NCBI GenBank assembly: GCA_002255315.1
Contig: NCBD01000004.1
Location: 1 to 21,063 of the forward strand
Direction of reading: 5' to 3'
Source of the DNA: Actinobacteria bacterium 21-64-8
GTDB lineage: Bacteria; Actinomycetota; Acidimicrobiia; Acidimicrobiales; RAAP-2
DNA length: 21,063 bases
A model generated the notes under the pieces. It saw only the letters and a program-made list of their open reading frames with translations. It did not search any database and was not told where the DNA came from. Of the stretch, positions 7,117 through 18,499 are shown one piece after another (position 1 is the first letter of the stretch; each line of letters opens with the position of its first letter). A program made the translations under genes and the position numbers.

Positions 7117-7221
7117 TTAGTAGACGCCGCAAAGGCCATCGATGGAGACCTCTTCAACCAGCAACTCCTCGCTGACCAACTCGTCACTCACGTCGATACG
7201 TACCGCTGTCTCTGGTGTCAC
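7117..7221 (-). CDS. mftA: Mycofactocin precursor peptide MftA
   Basis: A 34-residue peptide starting MTPETAVRIDVSDEL and ending VEEVSIDGLCGVY. The last eight residues, IDGLCGVY, match the nearly invariant MftA tail (usually IDGMCGVY), with Leu in place of Met before the Cys. MftC modifies the C-terminal Val-Tyr, which becomes the cofactor core. The leader part is acidic, as usual. The GTG at 7221 is preceded by GGAGG four bases upstream. mftB follows with no gap. The gene is too short for most gene finders. Confidence 0.96.
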   Translation of the reverse strand: MTPETAVRIDVSDELVSEELLVEEVSIDGLCGVY

Positions 7222-7286
7222 GGGACCTCCCTCGCTCTATTCTGACCGCTGGCGCACCCGCCGTGGTGACGTGCGAGACTCCTTTC

Positions 7287-8744
7287 GTGACGCTTCCCGT
7301 GCCCCCGGCACCCTCAGCGCTCGAATTTCCCCTGCCCGAAGGGACCCGCGTCGAGCTCGACGACGGTGCGCGCTTTTTGAGCTCCAACCTCGTCGCGGGC
7401 GGTTCGCCGTGGCGTCTGTTGCACCTGCCGGGCGCGTCGCGCACGACGCTCGAGCGTTGGCGCGAGGGCGGCGTGGTGCGGGCGGGCGAAGGACCTTTCG
7501 CGCGCACGCTCGTCCAACAGGGCCTGCTTCGTACGTACCGCGACGCCCCCTGGGACCTCGACGAACTTGACGTCGTGATTCCCGTACGCGACGGCGCCGA
7601 CACGCTCGCCCCCCTCCTCGAGGCCCTAGCGGGTCTGCACGTCACCGTCGTCGACGACGGCTCAGCCGAGCCCGACGTCCTCAACGCACTCGCGAGCGCG
7701 CGTGGCGCGACGCTGTGTCGCCACGACCACAGTCGCGGCCCCAGCGCCGCGCGCAACACGGGACTACGTGCCACGACTCGCCCGCTCGTTGCCTTTATCG
7801 ACGTCGACGTCGACGTGGACGACGGTGTCGAACTCCTACGTCGTTTGAGTTCGTTCTTCCACGATCCTCTCGTCGGTGCCGTCGCCCCGCGAATTCGTGG
7901 CCGCGCCGGAGCTTCGCTGCGCGAAGGCTTCGAGGCCCGCTTCAGTCCGCTCGACCGCGGCGCGCGATCGGGGCTCGTGCGACCCCACGCGCCCGTGAAT
8001 TTCGTGCCGAGCGCGTTACTCGTCGTGCGTCGTACGAGCGTCGGCGATGGTTTCGACGAGTCGCTCTTCGTCGGCGAAGACGTCGATTTGGTGTGGCGAC
8101 TGGACGACCAAGGCTGGCTGGTGCGTTACGAAGCGAGTCTCGTCGCCACGCACCGCGCCCGTCCCACGTGGTCGACGTGGTGGACCCAGCGCGTTCGCTA
8201 CGGCGCCTCGAGCGCCGAACTCTCGACCCGCCACGGTGGGCGCCTCGCGCCGCTACGCGTTGACCCCGTTACGGCCAGCGCGCTCGTGGGACTGCTGATT
8301 GGTCGTCCCGCCCTCACTCGGCGAGTGCTGCGCGTGGCGGAGCGGCACTTCGCACGTCGTCTGCCCCCGTCGACCGACGGTTCCGGGCACGTCGCGCGCG
8401 AGATCGTCAGTAAGGGCGTCCTGCGCGCCAGCGGGCCCCTCGCGCGTGCGCTCGTGCGCTCGTACGCTCCACTACTCGTCGTGGGCCTCGTGCACCCGCG
8501 GCTGCGTCGACGACTCCTCGTGGTGCTCGCGCTGGGGGTCGGATGGCGGTGGCGGCGTGAGCGCTTTCGCTTCGCCGATCTACCTCTCGCGCTCGCCGAC
8601 GATCTGGCCTACGCGAGTGGACTCGTCGTGGGATCGTGGCGCACGAAGACCTGGCGCGCGTTAGTGCCCGAACTCACGCCGACGTCACTTCGCTGGCGCG
8701 ACTTTTTGCCGCTGCGCGGCGCCGGAATCGACGCCCCAGACTAA
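7287..8744 (+). CDS. mftF: Mycofactocin glycosyltransferase MftF
   Basis: A family-2 glycosyltransferase of about 485 residues that adds glucose chains to mycofactocin. The GT-A core has DVVIPVRDGADTL, VTVVDDGS, GPSAARNTG and FIDVDVDVDDG (metal-binding DxD), then the acceptor region FVGEDVDLVWRLDD. The C-terminal third is hydrophobic and Arg-rich, as in other MftF proteins. The start is uncertain: the frame is open from GTG 7215, which would overlap mftA, and GTGs at 7263, 7266, 7287 and 7299 are possible. Homology around GTRVELDDGARFLSSN favours 7287 or 7299. The gene is divergent from mftA and ends three bases before the converging alcohol dehydrogenase gene. In most clusters mftF is the last gene of a collinear mftABCDEF run. 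Confidence 0.9.
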   Translation: MTLPVPPAPSALEFPLPEGTRVELDDGARFLSSNLVAGGSPWRLLHLPGASRTTLERWREGGVVRAGEGPFARTLVQQGLLRTYRDAPWDLDELDVVIPVRDGADTLAPLLEALAGLHVTVVDDGSAEPDVLNALASARGATLCRHDHSRGPSAARNTGLRATTRPLVAFIDVDVDVDDGVELLRRLSSFFHDPLVGAVAPRIRGRAGASLREGFEARFSPLDRGARSGLVRPHAPVNFVPSALLVVRRTSVGDGFDESLFVGEDVDLVWRLDDQGWLVRYEASLVATHRARPTWSTWWTQRVRYGASSAELSTRHGGRLAPLRVDPVTASALVGLLIGRPALTRRVLRVAERHFARRLPPSTDGSGHVAREIVSKGVLRASGPLARALVRSYAPLLVVGLVHPRLRRRLLVVLALGVGWRWRRERFRFADLPLALADDLAYASGLVVGSWRTKTWRALVPELTPTSLRWRDFLPLRGAGIDAPD

Positions 8745-8747
8745 AAC

Positions 8748-9899
8748 CTAAAACCGAACGACGCCGCGAATATTCTTGCCGTCGCGCAAGTCTTGGTAGC
8801 CCTGCTCGACTTCGTCGATGGTGTACTCCTTGCTCACGAGTTCGTCCACCGGGAACTTGCCTTCGTGGTGCAAACGCAACAGCTTGGGTACTTGGAGACG
8901 CGGTGCGCCCGAGCCAAAGACGGTGCCGCGAAGGTCTTGGTTGTACATCGCAAACATCGACGTATTGAGTTCGATGTTGTTCAGCGATGCGCTCCCGAGC
9001 GAGGTCAGCACCACCGTGCCACCCTTGGCGGTAATTGAGCGCGCCTCTTCAATGAGCCCCGCGGTCAAGGTGTTCACCGTAATAATCACGACGTCGCAGT
9101 TCTTGCCCCACGTCAGGTCAGGCAGCACGTTAAAGGCGGCCTCGAGCGCGCTCGTCGCACCGTGCGTGGCGCCAATCTTCTTCGCGCGCTCAATCTTTGA
9201 TTCGTTCGTGTCGATTGCAATCACCGCACGCGCACCGGCGTGCACGGCGCCGAGGACGGCACCAGATCCCACGCCACCACAGCCAATCACGGCGACCGTG
9301 TCGCCGTGTTTCACTTGGGCGCGATTGACCGCCGAGCCGTAACCCGTCGCGATGCCGCAACTGATGAGTGCCGCCGCGCGAAGGTCGTACCAGGGTTCAA
9401 TTTTGATCAGCGACGCCTCGTGCACGACGACGTACTCAGAGAAAGCTCCGACTTGACACATGCGATTCAGCGGCGTCTCGCCCCAGTGGTGGCGCCACGT
9501 CTGGTCCGAGATCATGGGTCCCACCAGAATGGTCGCCATCAAGTCACAGAGGTACGGGCGCCCCGAGAGGCAGTAGTCGCACTTGTTGCACGAAGGCACG
9601 AACGAGACCGAGACGTGATCGCCCGGGGCTAACGACGTCACGCCGTCGCCGACGGACTCGACGACGCCGGCGCCCTCGTGACCGGCGATCACGGGAAACA
9701 TACTCTCGCGCCCACTGATGAGTTTTAAGAGTTCGGGGTCTTGGTTCAGACCACCCTTACGCAGTGTCTCGTCGGAGTAGCACATGCCCGCGTAGGCCAT
9801 TTTGACCTTGACTTCACCGGCGTGGGGCTCGTCAATCTCAATCTCTTCGGTGCGAAAAGGTCCATTCGCCTCGGTAACAATTGCGGCCTTGACCTTCAT
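8748..9899 (-). CDS. NDMA-dependent (nicotinoprotein) zinc alcohol dehydrogenase
   Basis: A 383-residue medium-chain alcohol dehydrogenase. Catalytic zinc ligands are C40, H74 (GHEGAG) and C181 (SCGIATGYG). The structural zinc is held by C104, C107, C110 and C118. The NAD-binding GCGGVG is at 206-211. The insert LLKLISGRESMFPVIAGHEG and the region around TWRHHWGETPLNRMCQVGAF are typical of the NDMA-dependent, mycofactocin-associated subfamily. In this group NAD stays bound and is reoxidised by mycofactocin (NDMA is an artificial acceptor). The ATG at 9899 is preceded by GGGGGA; an open extension to 9932 is unlikely to be translated. Its place beside the mft genes supports this function. Confidence 0.92.
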   Translation of the reverse strand: MKVKAAIVTEANGPFRTEEIEIDEPHAGEVKVKMAYAGMCYSDETLRKGGLNQDPELLKLISGRESMFPVIAGHEGAGVVESVGDGVTSLAPGDHVSVSFVPSCNKCDYCLSGRPYLCDLMATILVGPMISDQTWRHHWGETPLNRMCQVGAFSEYVVVHEASLIKIEPWYDLRAAALISCGIATGYGSAVNRAQVKHGDTVAVIGCGGVGSGAVLGAVHAGARAVIAIDTNESKIERAKKIGATHGATSALEAAFNVLPDLTWGKNCDVVIITVNTLTAGLIEEARSITAKGGTVVLTSLGSASLNNIELNTSMFAMYNQDLRGTVFGSGAPRLQVPKLLRLHHEGKFPVDELVSKEYTIDEVEQGYQDLRDGKNIRGVVRF

Positions 9900-9937
9900 G
9901 ACGTCCCCCAATAACCCGGCGCGACGCGCCACGCTTC

Positions 9938-9953
9938 GTACTCTACCGAGTAC
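9938..9953. repeat. Inverted repeat between argS and the alcohol dehydrogenase gene
   Basis: GTACTC (9938-9943) and GAGTAC (9948-9953) form a perfect 6-bp inverted repeat with a 4-nt loop, midway between the argS stop (9972) and the dehydrogenase start (9899). It may be a weak argS terminator or an operator of the dehydrogenase; nothing decides between these. Confidence 0.3.
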
Positions 9954-9971
9954 GCCGCACGCCGGCGAGCC

Positions 9972-11690
9972 CTACATCTGCGCGGGCGCCTCGATACCGA
10001 GCACCGAGAGTCCCAGTGCGATCGTGTTCGCGCTGAGCGCACAGAGCGCCAGGCGCTGCGCACGAAGATCACCCGAGGCGCTGAGTACTGGACAGGCGTC
10101 GTAGAACGAGGTAAATCGTTGCGCGAGGTCGAACAGATAGTTACAGAGTCGATGGGGCTGGCGAGCGTCGAGTGACGACGCGAACGCCTCGGGAAAGGCG
10201 AGCAGTCCCTTAACCAGTTCTCGCTCTTGGTGGGTGTCGAGCGCGAACGGTCCTTCGGGTGGCGACCACGCCTCGCCGAGGCGGCGAAAGATGGAGCGCA
10301 CGCGCGCGTGGGCGTACTGCAGGTACGGACCGGTGTCGCCCTCGAAAGAGACCATACGCTCAAGGTCAAACACGTAGTCACGCTGGCGTTCGGTCGACAG
10401 GTCGGCGTACTTAATCGACGCGCGCGCAATTTGGGTCGCGAGTTCGCGAACCTGCGGGGGCGTCAGATCGTGGGTGCGCTCGCTCAACACCACTTCGGCG
10501 CGCTCGACGGCCTCGTCGAGCAAGGTCACCAACTTGATGGTCTCGCCCCCACGGGTCTTGAACATCTTGCGGTCCGGTCCGAGCACGTTGCCAAAGGCCA
10601 CGTGTTCACAACGCACCTCGTCGGGGAGCCAACCGGCCATGCGCGCCACGGCAAAAACCATTTCGAAGTGCTGGGACTGGGGCGCACCGACCACGTAGAT
10701 CATTTCGTTCGCTCGCAGTTCCGTCACGCGGTCGCGCAGCGCGGCGAGGTCGGTCGCGGCGTAACCGAACCCTTCGTCGCGCTTTTGGACGATGAGCGGC
10801 AAAGGTTCACCGTCACGATTGGTAAAGCCCGGAGGGAAAACGCACCACGCGCCGTCACTGTCGACCAGTAGACCCAGTGCGCGAAGGTCGCCCACTACGT
10901 CGTCGAGGCGGTCGTTGTAAAACGACTCTCCACGCACGTCGTCTGACGTCATGGTCACGTCCAACTTGGCGTAGACCTCACTGAAGTAGGCGACCGATTG
11001 ATCTACTAAGACGCGCCACAGGCGACGCGTCTCGGCGTCGCCACCTTGGAGCGCCACGACGCGCGCGCGCGCACGAGCTTGAAAGGCTTCGTCGGCGTCG
11101 AACTTGGCGCGCGCGGCCTTATAGAACCCGTCGAGGTCACCAATGGAGAGTTCCGCGGCGGCCGCGTCTTCACCGACGTCTTCGAGGTGCGCGATCAACA
11201 TGCCAAAGGGGGTGCCCCAGTCGCCGACGTGATTGCGCGCGATCACGTGGTGACCGGCGAAGCGGTTCATGCGCGCCAGCGCGTCACCGATCACCGTGCC
11301 ACGTAGGTGACCGACGTGCATCTCTTTCGCCACGTTGGGCGAGGAGTAGTCAATGACGACGCGCCGGGGCACCGGGGCGCTCGCCACGCCGAGGCGAGCG
11401 TCATCGAGCAAGCGGCGCAGTTGGTGGTCGAGCAGTTCGGGTGCGAGCGTCAAGTTCAAGAAACCCGGTCCCGCGATCGTGACGCTCGCGACACCATCGA
11501 GTTCGAGGAGATCGACGACCTCGACGGCGACCTCGCGTGGCGCGCGCCCGAGCGACTTGGCGAGCGCCATCACGCCGTTGGCCTGATAGTCGGCGTGCTC
11601 CGAGAGGCGCAGCACGGGATCGGCGCCGGGAGCGAGCGCGTCAAAGGCCCGTCGCAGTGCGCGGTCGAGCGTCTCGTAGGTCGAAGCCAT
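9972..11690 (-). CDS. argS: Arginyl-tRNA synthetase
   Basis: A 572-residue class I aminoacyl-tRNA synthetase that attaches arginine to tRNA-Arg. The N-terminal Add-1 domain is at about 1-100. [20 protein letters not shown] (111-130) contains the HIGH motif as HVGH (125-128). A degenerate KMSKS region [11 protein letters not shown] follows the LGPDRKM segment, as usual in ArgS. The all-helical anticodon domain ends in [14 protein letters not shown], close to the standard family ending. Length is normal. ATG 11690 begins [16 protein letters not shown]. The gene is divergent from acnA with 72 nt between the starts. Confidence 0.97.
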   Translation of the reverse strand: MASTYETLDRALRRAFDALAPGADPVLRLSEHADYQANGVMALAKSLGRAPREVAVEVVDLLELDGVASVTIAGPGFLNLTLAPELLDHQLRRLLDDARLGVASAPVPRRVVIDYSSPNVAKEMHVGHLRGTVIGDALARMNRFAGHHVIARNHVGDWGTPFGMLIAHLEDVGEDAAAAELSIGDLDGFYKAARAKFDADEAFQARARARVVALQGGDAETRRLWRVLVDQSVAYFSEVYAKLDVTMTSDDVRGESFYNDRLDDVVGDLRALGLLVDSDGAWCVFPPGFTNRDGEPLPLIVQKRDEGFGYAATDLAALRDRVTELRANEMIYVVGAPQSQHFEMVFAVARMAGWLPDEVRCEHVAFGNVLGPDRKMFKTRGGETIKLVTLLDEAVERAEVVLSERTHDLTPPQVRELATQIARASIKYADLSTERQRDYVFDLERMVSFEGDTGPYLQYAHARVRSIFRRLGEAWSPPEGPFALDTHQERELVKGLLAFPEAFASSLDARQPHRLCNYLFDLAQRFTSFYDACPVLSASGDLRAQRLALCALSANTIALGLSVLGIEAPAQM

Positions 11691-11762
11691 GACTGCCAGT
11701 CTCGCATCTCACCGGTCACGTCGCCTCAAACCGCCGCGGCGGAAACGCGCAAGAATGGACCT

Positions 11763-14441
<2,679 letters not shown>

Positions 14442-14445
14442 ACTC

Positions 14446-14712
14446 CTAGGGCGCGCAGACCACGGGGTGCGGGTGCCCGGCGTCGTAGTCGGCGTCGGGC
14501 GTCGCGTCGGGCAGTCGCGCGCGACCGGCGTCGTTGTCGTGAGACGGTGGAAGCTGTTTGATCTTGGCGGCCGCCGCTGCGTTCAAGGACAGGGCTTTCG
14601 AGGCCGAGACGCAGGGTTTTGACGAGCCCGTGGTGTTGAGCACCAACACCAATGCCCCCACGGCGACACCTAGCACTACGAGCACGACCACCGAGATTTG
14701 AGCAACACGCAC
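14446..14712 (-). CDS. Small membrane-anchored or secreted protein of unknown function
   Basis: An 88-residue protein with one hydrophobic N-terminal segment (residues 4-25, ISVVVLVVLGVAVGALVLVL). It is followed by a mostly polar, Ala/Asp/Pro-rich part that should lie outside the membrane. Two cysteines, C34 and C86, lie in that part and could form a disulphide. The start is GTG with GGAAGG eight bases upstream. No known family is recognised. It converges on acnA, with four bases between the two stops, and follows the SulP gene on the same strand after a 107-nt gap with no obvious feature. A TAGAGT in that gap is a possible -10 box, but no -35 is clear. Confidence 0.6.
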   Translation of the reverse strand: MRVAQISVVVLVVLGVAVGALVLVLNTTGSSKPCVSASKALSLNAAAAAKIKQLPPSHDNDAGRARLPDATPDADYDAGHPHPVVCAP

Positions 14713-14819
14713 GGGCGAAACCTTCCACTCACACGGGGTAGAACTCCCGCGGGGCTCGTTGGCCCCTACTACTCTACCGGCCGACTTTCGCCACCGTGTT
14801 TGCGTGGTGAACGTGCGAA

Positions 14820-16526
14820 CTAGTTACGCTTGGTCGCCGCACTCGCCGCGGCGTCGACGCTGTCGAAAAAGGCCACGTGGCGCAGGACCAACGACGAAGA
14901 GGTTTCGAGGTGGCGTTGGACTAATTCATTGGCGCGAGCGAGAGAGATGCTGACCTCGTCACGCCCGAGATCCGCAAAGACTTGAGCGAGCATGACGGTC
15001 GCGGTGAAGTCGACATCGCTGACGGCGACCGCGTCGAGCACCAGATGTTCGGTGCGCGGGTGACGGGCGAGCAGCTGGTGCAACAAGCGGCGAAAGGCAC
15101 CCGCGTTGGCAAAGAAGATCTCTTGATCAAAGAGCACGACGACGAGGCCCTTGACGCGTTCGACGCCGGGCGAGCCGAGCGGCTCCCAACTCGTCGTGCC
15201 CTTTCGCCGACCCAGCTCAATGAGGTGCGGACGACTCGAGCGCCACGTTTGATTCAAGACGGCCAACCCCACCGCAATGCCGAGCCCAAGTTCGACGCCA
15301 AAGACGATGACGCCCAAGAACGAAATCATGGCCAGCGCAAACTCCAGTCGACTGGCGCGCCACACGGCTCGAAACTGAGATAACTTCACCAATCGTCCGG
15401 CGACGAAGAATAGGACCCCGGCGAGGGCGGCGAGGGGTATGGCGCTCGCGAAGTGTGCGAGCGGCGAGAGCACGAGCGCGCCGACGACCGCGACGAGGCC
15501 CACGAGTCGAGTGCGCCCGCCCGCGAGGCGCGCCACGGTCGTGCGCGCCGGGGACGCGTCAACGGGAAAGGCGCCCACGAGTCCCGCGGCGATGTTGGCG
15601 AGACCCACGCCCACGAAGTCACGACTGAGATCGTCGGCGACGCCTAACTCGTCGGCCGACGCGCGCGCCGTCGCGGCACTTTGGGAGAGCACGACGATCG
15701 TGAGCGTGAGGGCCGTCGTCACGACGACGCCCCACTCGTGCAGGTCGAGCCAACGAAGTCGCCACGTCGGCAGTCCCGCGCTGACCGCGCCCAACTGAGC
15801 GACGCCGTGGGCCGAGAGCGTGAAGAGCTGGGCGGCCGCGGTCGCGAGCGCGATAGCCAGTAGGGCCCAGGGTAGGCGCGCGTTCCAGCGTTCACCCACC
15901 ATCATGAGCACCAACGTGCTCAGCGAGAGCCCCACCGCGGCCACGTGGACGTTGGCGAGTTCGCTTTCGATGACGTGGAGTCGGCTGACGATGCTCGTGC
16001 CACCCGACGCGATACCCAGCGCGCTGGGCAGTTGGTGAACAATGATGATCAGCCCAATTCCGCCCAAAAAGCCCGCGACGATCGGCAGCGACAAGAAGTC
16101 GGCTATCCACCCGAGTCGAAACAGTCCCACGAGCGCCACCCCGACGCCCGTCACGACCGCGCTCACCGCGACGAGTTCGAGGTAGTGCGTCGAGTTGCCC
16201 GGCGCGAGCCGCACCAGCGCGACGGCAAAGAGCGGCGCAATCGTCGAGTCCGCGCCCACCGACATGATGGGATTCGAGCCAAACAGCGTGAAGGCCAGCG
16301 TCGCCGCCATAAAGGCGATCATGGCGGTGAAGGCGGGAACGTCGGCTAAGCGCGAGGTCGCGAGCTGTTCGGGAATCGCGATCGCGAGCAGGGTAATCCC
16401 CGCGAGCAGTTCGGCGCGCAGACCCGCGCGCGTCAGCGTACGCGGGAGCGACCACAGCGCGTGCGCGCTAACGCGTAGGCCAATCGGTGTTCGTACCGAG
16501 TGGCCCGAAGAGTCGATATCGCCCAC
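14820..16526 (-). CDS. SulP/SLC26-family anion transporter with C-terminal STAS domain
   Basis: A 568-residue permease. The membrane part (about residues 35-430, roughly a dozen hydrophobic segments) opens with ELLAGITLLAIAIPEQLATS and contains LFGSNPIMSVGADSTIAPLF, the SulP signature region. A cytoplasmic STAS domain covers about 455-565, with LVLDAVAVSDVDFTATVMLA around 491-510. Family members carry sulfate, bicarbonate or other anions with protons or sodium. The substrate is not readable here, and no sulfur-assimilation gene or carbonic anhydrase lies next to it. The only usable start is GTG 16526, because a TAG lies four codons upstream in frame. That GTG and its GGGTGAGG ribosome site are inside a strong hairpin. 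Confidence 0.9.
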   Translation of the reverse strand: MGDIDSSGHSVRTPIGLRVSAHALWSLPRTLTRAGLRAELLAGITLLAIAIPEQLATSRLADVPAFTAMIAFMAATLAFTLFGSNPIMSVGADSTIAPLFAVALVRLAPGNSTHYLELVAVSAVVTGVGVALVGLFRLGWIADFLSLPIVAGFLGGIGLIIIVHQLPSALGIASGGTSIVSRLHVIESELANVHVAAVGLSLSTLVLMMVGERWNARLPWALLAIALATAAAQLFTLSAHGVAQLGAVSAGLPTWRLRWLDLHEWGVVVTTALTLTIVVLSQSAATARASADELGVADDLSRDFVGVGLANIAAGLVGAFPVDASPARTTVARLAGGRTRLVGLVAVVGALVLSPLAHFASAIPLAALAGVLFFVAGRLVKLSQFRAVWRASRLEFALAMISFLGVIVFGVELGLGIAVGLAVLNQTWRSSRPHLIELGRRKGTTSWEPLGSPGVERVKGLVVVLFDQEIFFANAGAFRRLLHQLLARHPRTEHLVLDAVAVSDVDFTATVMLAQVFADLGRDEVSISLARANELVQRHLETSSSLVLRHVAFFDSVDAAASAATKRN

Positions 16527-16557
16527 GGCCTCACCCTAACGGGGTGAGGCCGTGGGC
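16521..16557 (-). terminator. Strong 16-bp hairpin covering the SulP start; terminator or translational switch
   Basis: The arms at 16521-16536 and 16542-16557 are perfect reverse complements, with a 5-nt loop. The hairpin begins 22 nt past the stop of the DUF5666-repeat gene, so it may end that transcript. No T-tract follows on either strand, as in many high-GC terminators. Its 3' arm on the minus strand contains the GGGTGAGG ribosome site and the GTG start of the SulP gene. Any read-through mRNA would therefore hide the SulP start. Confidence 0.65.
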
Positions 16558-16579
16558 ACCTAGGTCGACGAAAGACGCC

Positions 16580-18250
16580 CTAGGAACTCAGCGCCACCGA
16601 GACGACGCTGAGCGTCGTACCCGACTGTGACGCCACGACGTTGACGTGATCGCCCACGTTCAGCGTGGACACGCTCACGCTCGACGGCACGACCAAGTTG
16701 ACTAATTGGGCGTTGTCACCCGCCAGCATTGAGAGGCTCGTAGCCGAGACGGCCGTTACGACGCCGCTGAGCTCGACGGTGCTCGATGAACTGCTCTGCA
16801 CTTCAAAGTTTGACAAGGTCAACACCCCACCCACCAGCGTCGCGGTGGCGTGAATCTCGTTGCCGACCTGGACGGCCGTGTCATTCAGGGTCGACGGTAC
16901 GACGAGGGTGACCGCCGCGGCGTGGTCACCGGGTTGAATCGTCATACTGGTCGCACTCACGGCACTGACCGTGCCGTCAAACTGGGTCGTTTGTTGGGCG
17001 TTGGCGTCTTCGGGTCCCTGGAGCTGAAAGTCACTCAGCGTCAAGACGCCCGCGACGATCGCGCCACGGGCGTGAACGCGCGCGCCCACGGTGATACCTG
17101 ACACGTCGAGGGTGGCGGGCACCACTAGCGTCACCGGCGTGGCGGCGTCGCCGGGTTGGACCACGAGTGAGGTGGCACTGACGGAGACGACGATCCCTTC
17201 GACCTCGGTCGTCATGGACTGACCCTGTTCACCTTCACTCGTCTGTACGCGAACGTTGACGAGCGTCAACACGCCATTGACGAGGTCCGCTTGCGCGTGG
17301 ACGCGGGCCCCCACCGTCAAGGCCGACACGTTCAGCGTCGCGGGTACCGCGAGGAGTACGGGCGACGCCTGGTCGCCGGTTTGAATCGTGACACTCGTGG
17401 CGTTCGCCGCAACGACGAGACCTTCGATTTCAACCATGCCCTGTGAGCCGGCGTCGCTCGAGGAGACGCCGGCGCTACTTGAGGTGCTGGCGGCGCCGTC
17501 ACTCGTAATCGTCACCAACGTGAAGGTCGCGCTGGAGTAGTCGACCAGCACTTCGACTTGGTCACCCGCGACAATCGTCGAAGGAATCGTCAAACTGGCG
17601 GGCACGTTAATCGTCGTGGTGGCGCCGTTCTCCACGGCTACCACGATTGACGTGGCGGAGACCGATGACAACGTGCCTTCGAGCTCGATCAAGTTGGTGG
17701 TACCGACATTTTGCAACGCCGTCTCGTCGAGGCCGTTGGCACCAACCGAGACCGCGACTTCGACGACCTCGCCCGCGTGCGTCGTGCCCGTGTTCGAGTC
17801 GTGGGCGTGACGAGCACTCGCGTTCACACTCAAGACACTCGCACCCGACGAGAGCGTCAGGCGCCCCGAGGCAGTACTGACGACGGTGGCGCGCAAGCGC
17901 GCGTGCCGTGCCGTCCCTTGACGAGCGAGCGTCGCCACCTTGAACGTACCGTCACCGAGTGGCGTAGCCTTCGCGCGAATTTGGGCGCCCAAAACGACCG
18001 CGTTCACGGCGCGTGACGACGAAAGGCGCAGCGTGCGCGCGCCCCGGGCGCCGTTGGAGATGACGAGAGTGTGACGCGCGGCGTTTCGCGCGAGTACGAC
18101 TCCGCGCATCGAGATAGACGCGTGCGTAGAATTCGTGCGCGCGTACGCGTGGGCCGACGCCAGCGACGCGGGCACGACGACGCTGGTTGCGAGCGCGAGC
18201 GCCCCGACGGTGACGCTGCGCAACGTGTGACGAGTGAGTGGGGTATTCAT
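16580..18250 (-). CDS. Secreted protein with seven DUF5666-like repeats
   Basis: A 556-residue exported protein. It has a signal peptide (basic MNTPLTRHTLR, hydrophobic core 13-30, probable cleavage after AHA at 33-35). The mature part is a tandem array of about 65-residue beta-rich units at about 48-112, 118-183, 188-252, 273-336, 348-411, 422-485 and 491-554. The last four share the pattern G.V..VSATS...QPGD....TLVVP.TL....VG..VHA...L..GVLTLSN. Units 1 and 2 are more diverged. Ser/Gly-rich linkers separate several units. There is no lipobox or transmembrane anchor, so it is probably released or wall-associated. The family's function is not known. AAGGAG six bases before ATG 18250 supports the start. 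Confidence 0.85.
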   Translation of the reverse strand: MNTPLTRHTLRSVTVGALALATSVVVPASLASAHAYARTNSTHASISMRGVVLARNAARHTLVISNGARGARTLRLSSSRAVNAVVLGAQIRAKATPLGDGTFKVATLARQGTARHARLRATVVSTASGRLTLSSGASVLSVNASARHAHDSNTGTTHAGEVVEVAVSVGANGLDETALQNVGTTNLIELEGTLSSVSATSIVVAVENGATTTINVPASLTIPSTIVAGDQVEVLVDYSSATFTLVTITSDGAASTSSSAGVSSSDAGSQGMVEIEGLVVAANATSVTIQTGDQASPVLLAVPATLNVSALTVGARVHAQADLVNGVLTLVNVRVQTSEGEQGQSMTTEVEGIVVSVSATSLVVQPGDAATPVTLVVPATLDVSGITVGARVHARGAIVAGVLTLSDFQLQGPEDANAQQTTQFDGTVSAVSATSMTIQPGDHAAAVTLVVPSTLNDTAVQVGNEIHATATLVGGVLTLSNFEVQSSSSSTVELSGVVTAVSATSLSMLAGDNAQLVNLVVPSSVSVSTLNVGDHVNVVASQSGTTLSVVSVALSS

Positions 18251-18278
18251 TGAGGACTCCTTGTTTGTGCTCTAGGCC

Positions 18279-18308
18279 ATCATGCGAAGCCGCGTGACAA
18301 AAAGTCAA
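18279..18308 (-). promoter_or_regulatory. Probable promoter of the DUF5666-repeat gene
   Basis: On the minus strand, -35 TTGACT (18308-18303) and -10 CATGAT (18284-18279) are separated by 18 nt and point to ATG 18250. The leader would be about 20 nt with a good AAGGAG. The 249-nt region between this gene and the PIG-L stop is clearly more AT-rich than its surroundings, as expected for a regulatory region, and no ORF in it is convincing. Confidence 0.5.
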
Positions 18309-18482
18309 TGACGCAAATGAACTGTTGCGTGTTCGTAACAATCGTGAAATACGAGTGATATACCGACGTTCATCTCCGATTTCGACCCAGAATTCGAGCA
18401 CTACGGCTCAACTTGCGTGTCAATATTCTTAGACGTTTCACATGTTTCGTCGCGCCGTGGGCGAGTGTCACTGCGACCGACG

Positions 18483-18496
18483 CGCGCGAACGCGCG
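18483..18496 (-). terminator. Possible terminator hairpin after the PIG-L deacetylase gene
   Basis: A GC-only stem, CGCGC at 18483-18487 pairing with GCGCG at 18492-18496, sits four bases past the deacetylase stop with a 4-nt loop. There is no T-tract. It is placed as a terminator would be, but such GC runs are common here. Confidence 0.3.
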
Positions 18497-18499
18497 ACG

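Noticed and set aside
11307..11762. Upstream extension of the acnA frame
   Set aside because: It is antisense to conserved argS sequence; aconitase homology begins at the ATG at 11763.
14820..16526. Calling the SulP protein a sulfate permease regulated with the CstR-like repressor
   Set aside because: Sulfate specificity cannot be read from the sequence, the gene is more than 11 kb from the repressor, and no CsoR-type operator was seen near it.
16580..18250. Repeated DNA as a CRISPR array or mobile element
   Set aside because: The repetition is at protein level, in about 190-nt coding units without identical direct repeats or spacers.
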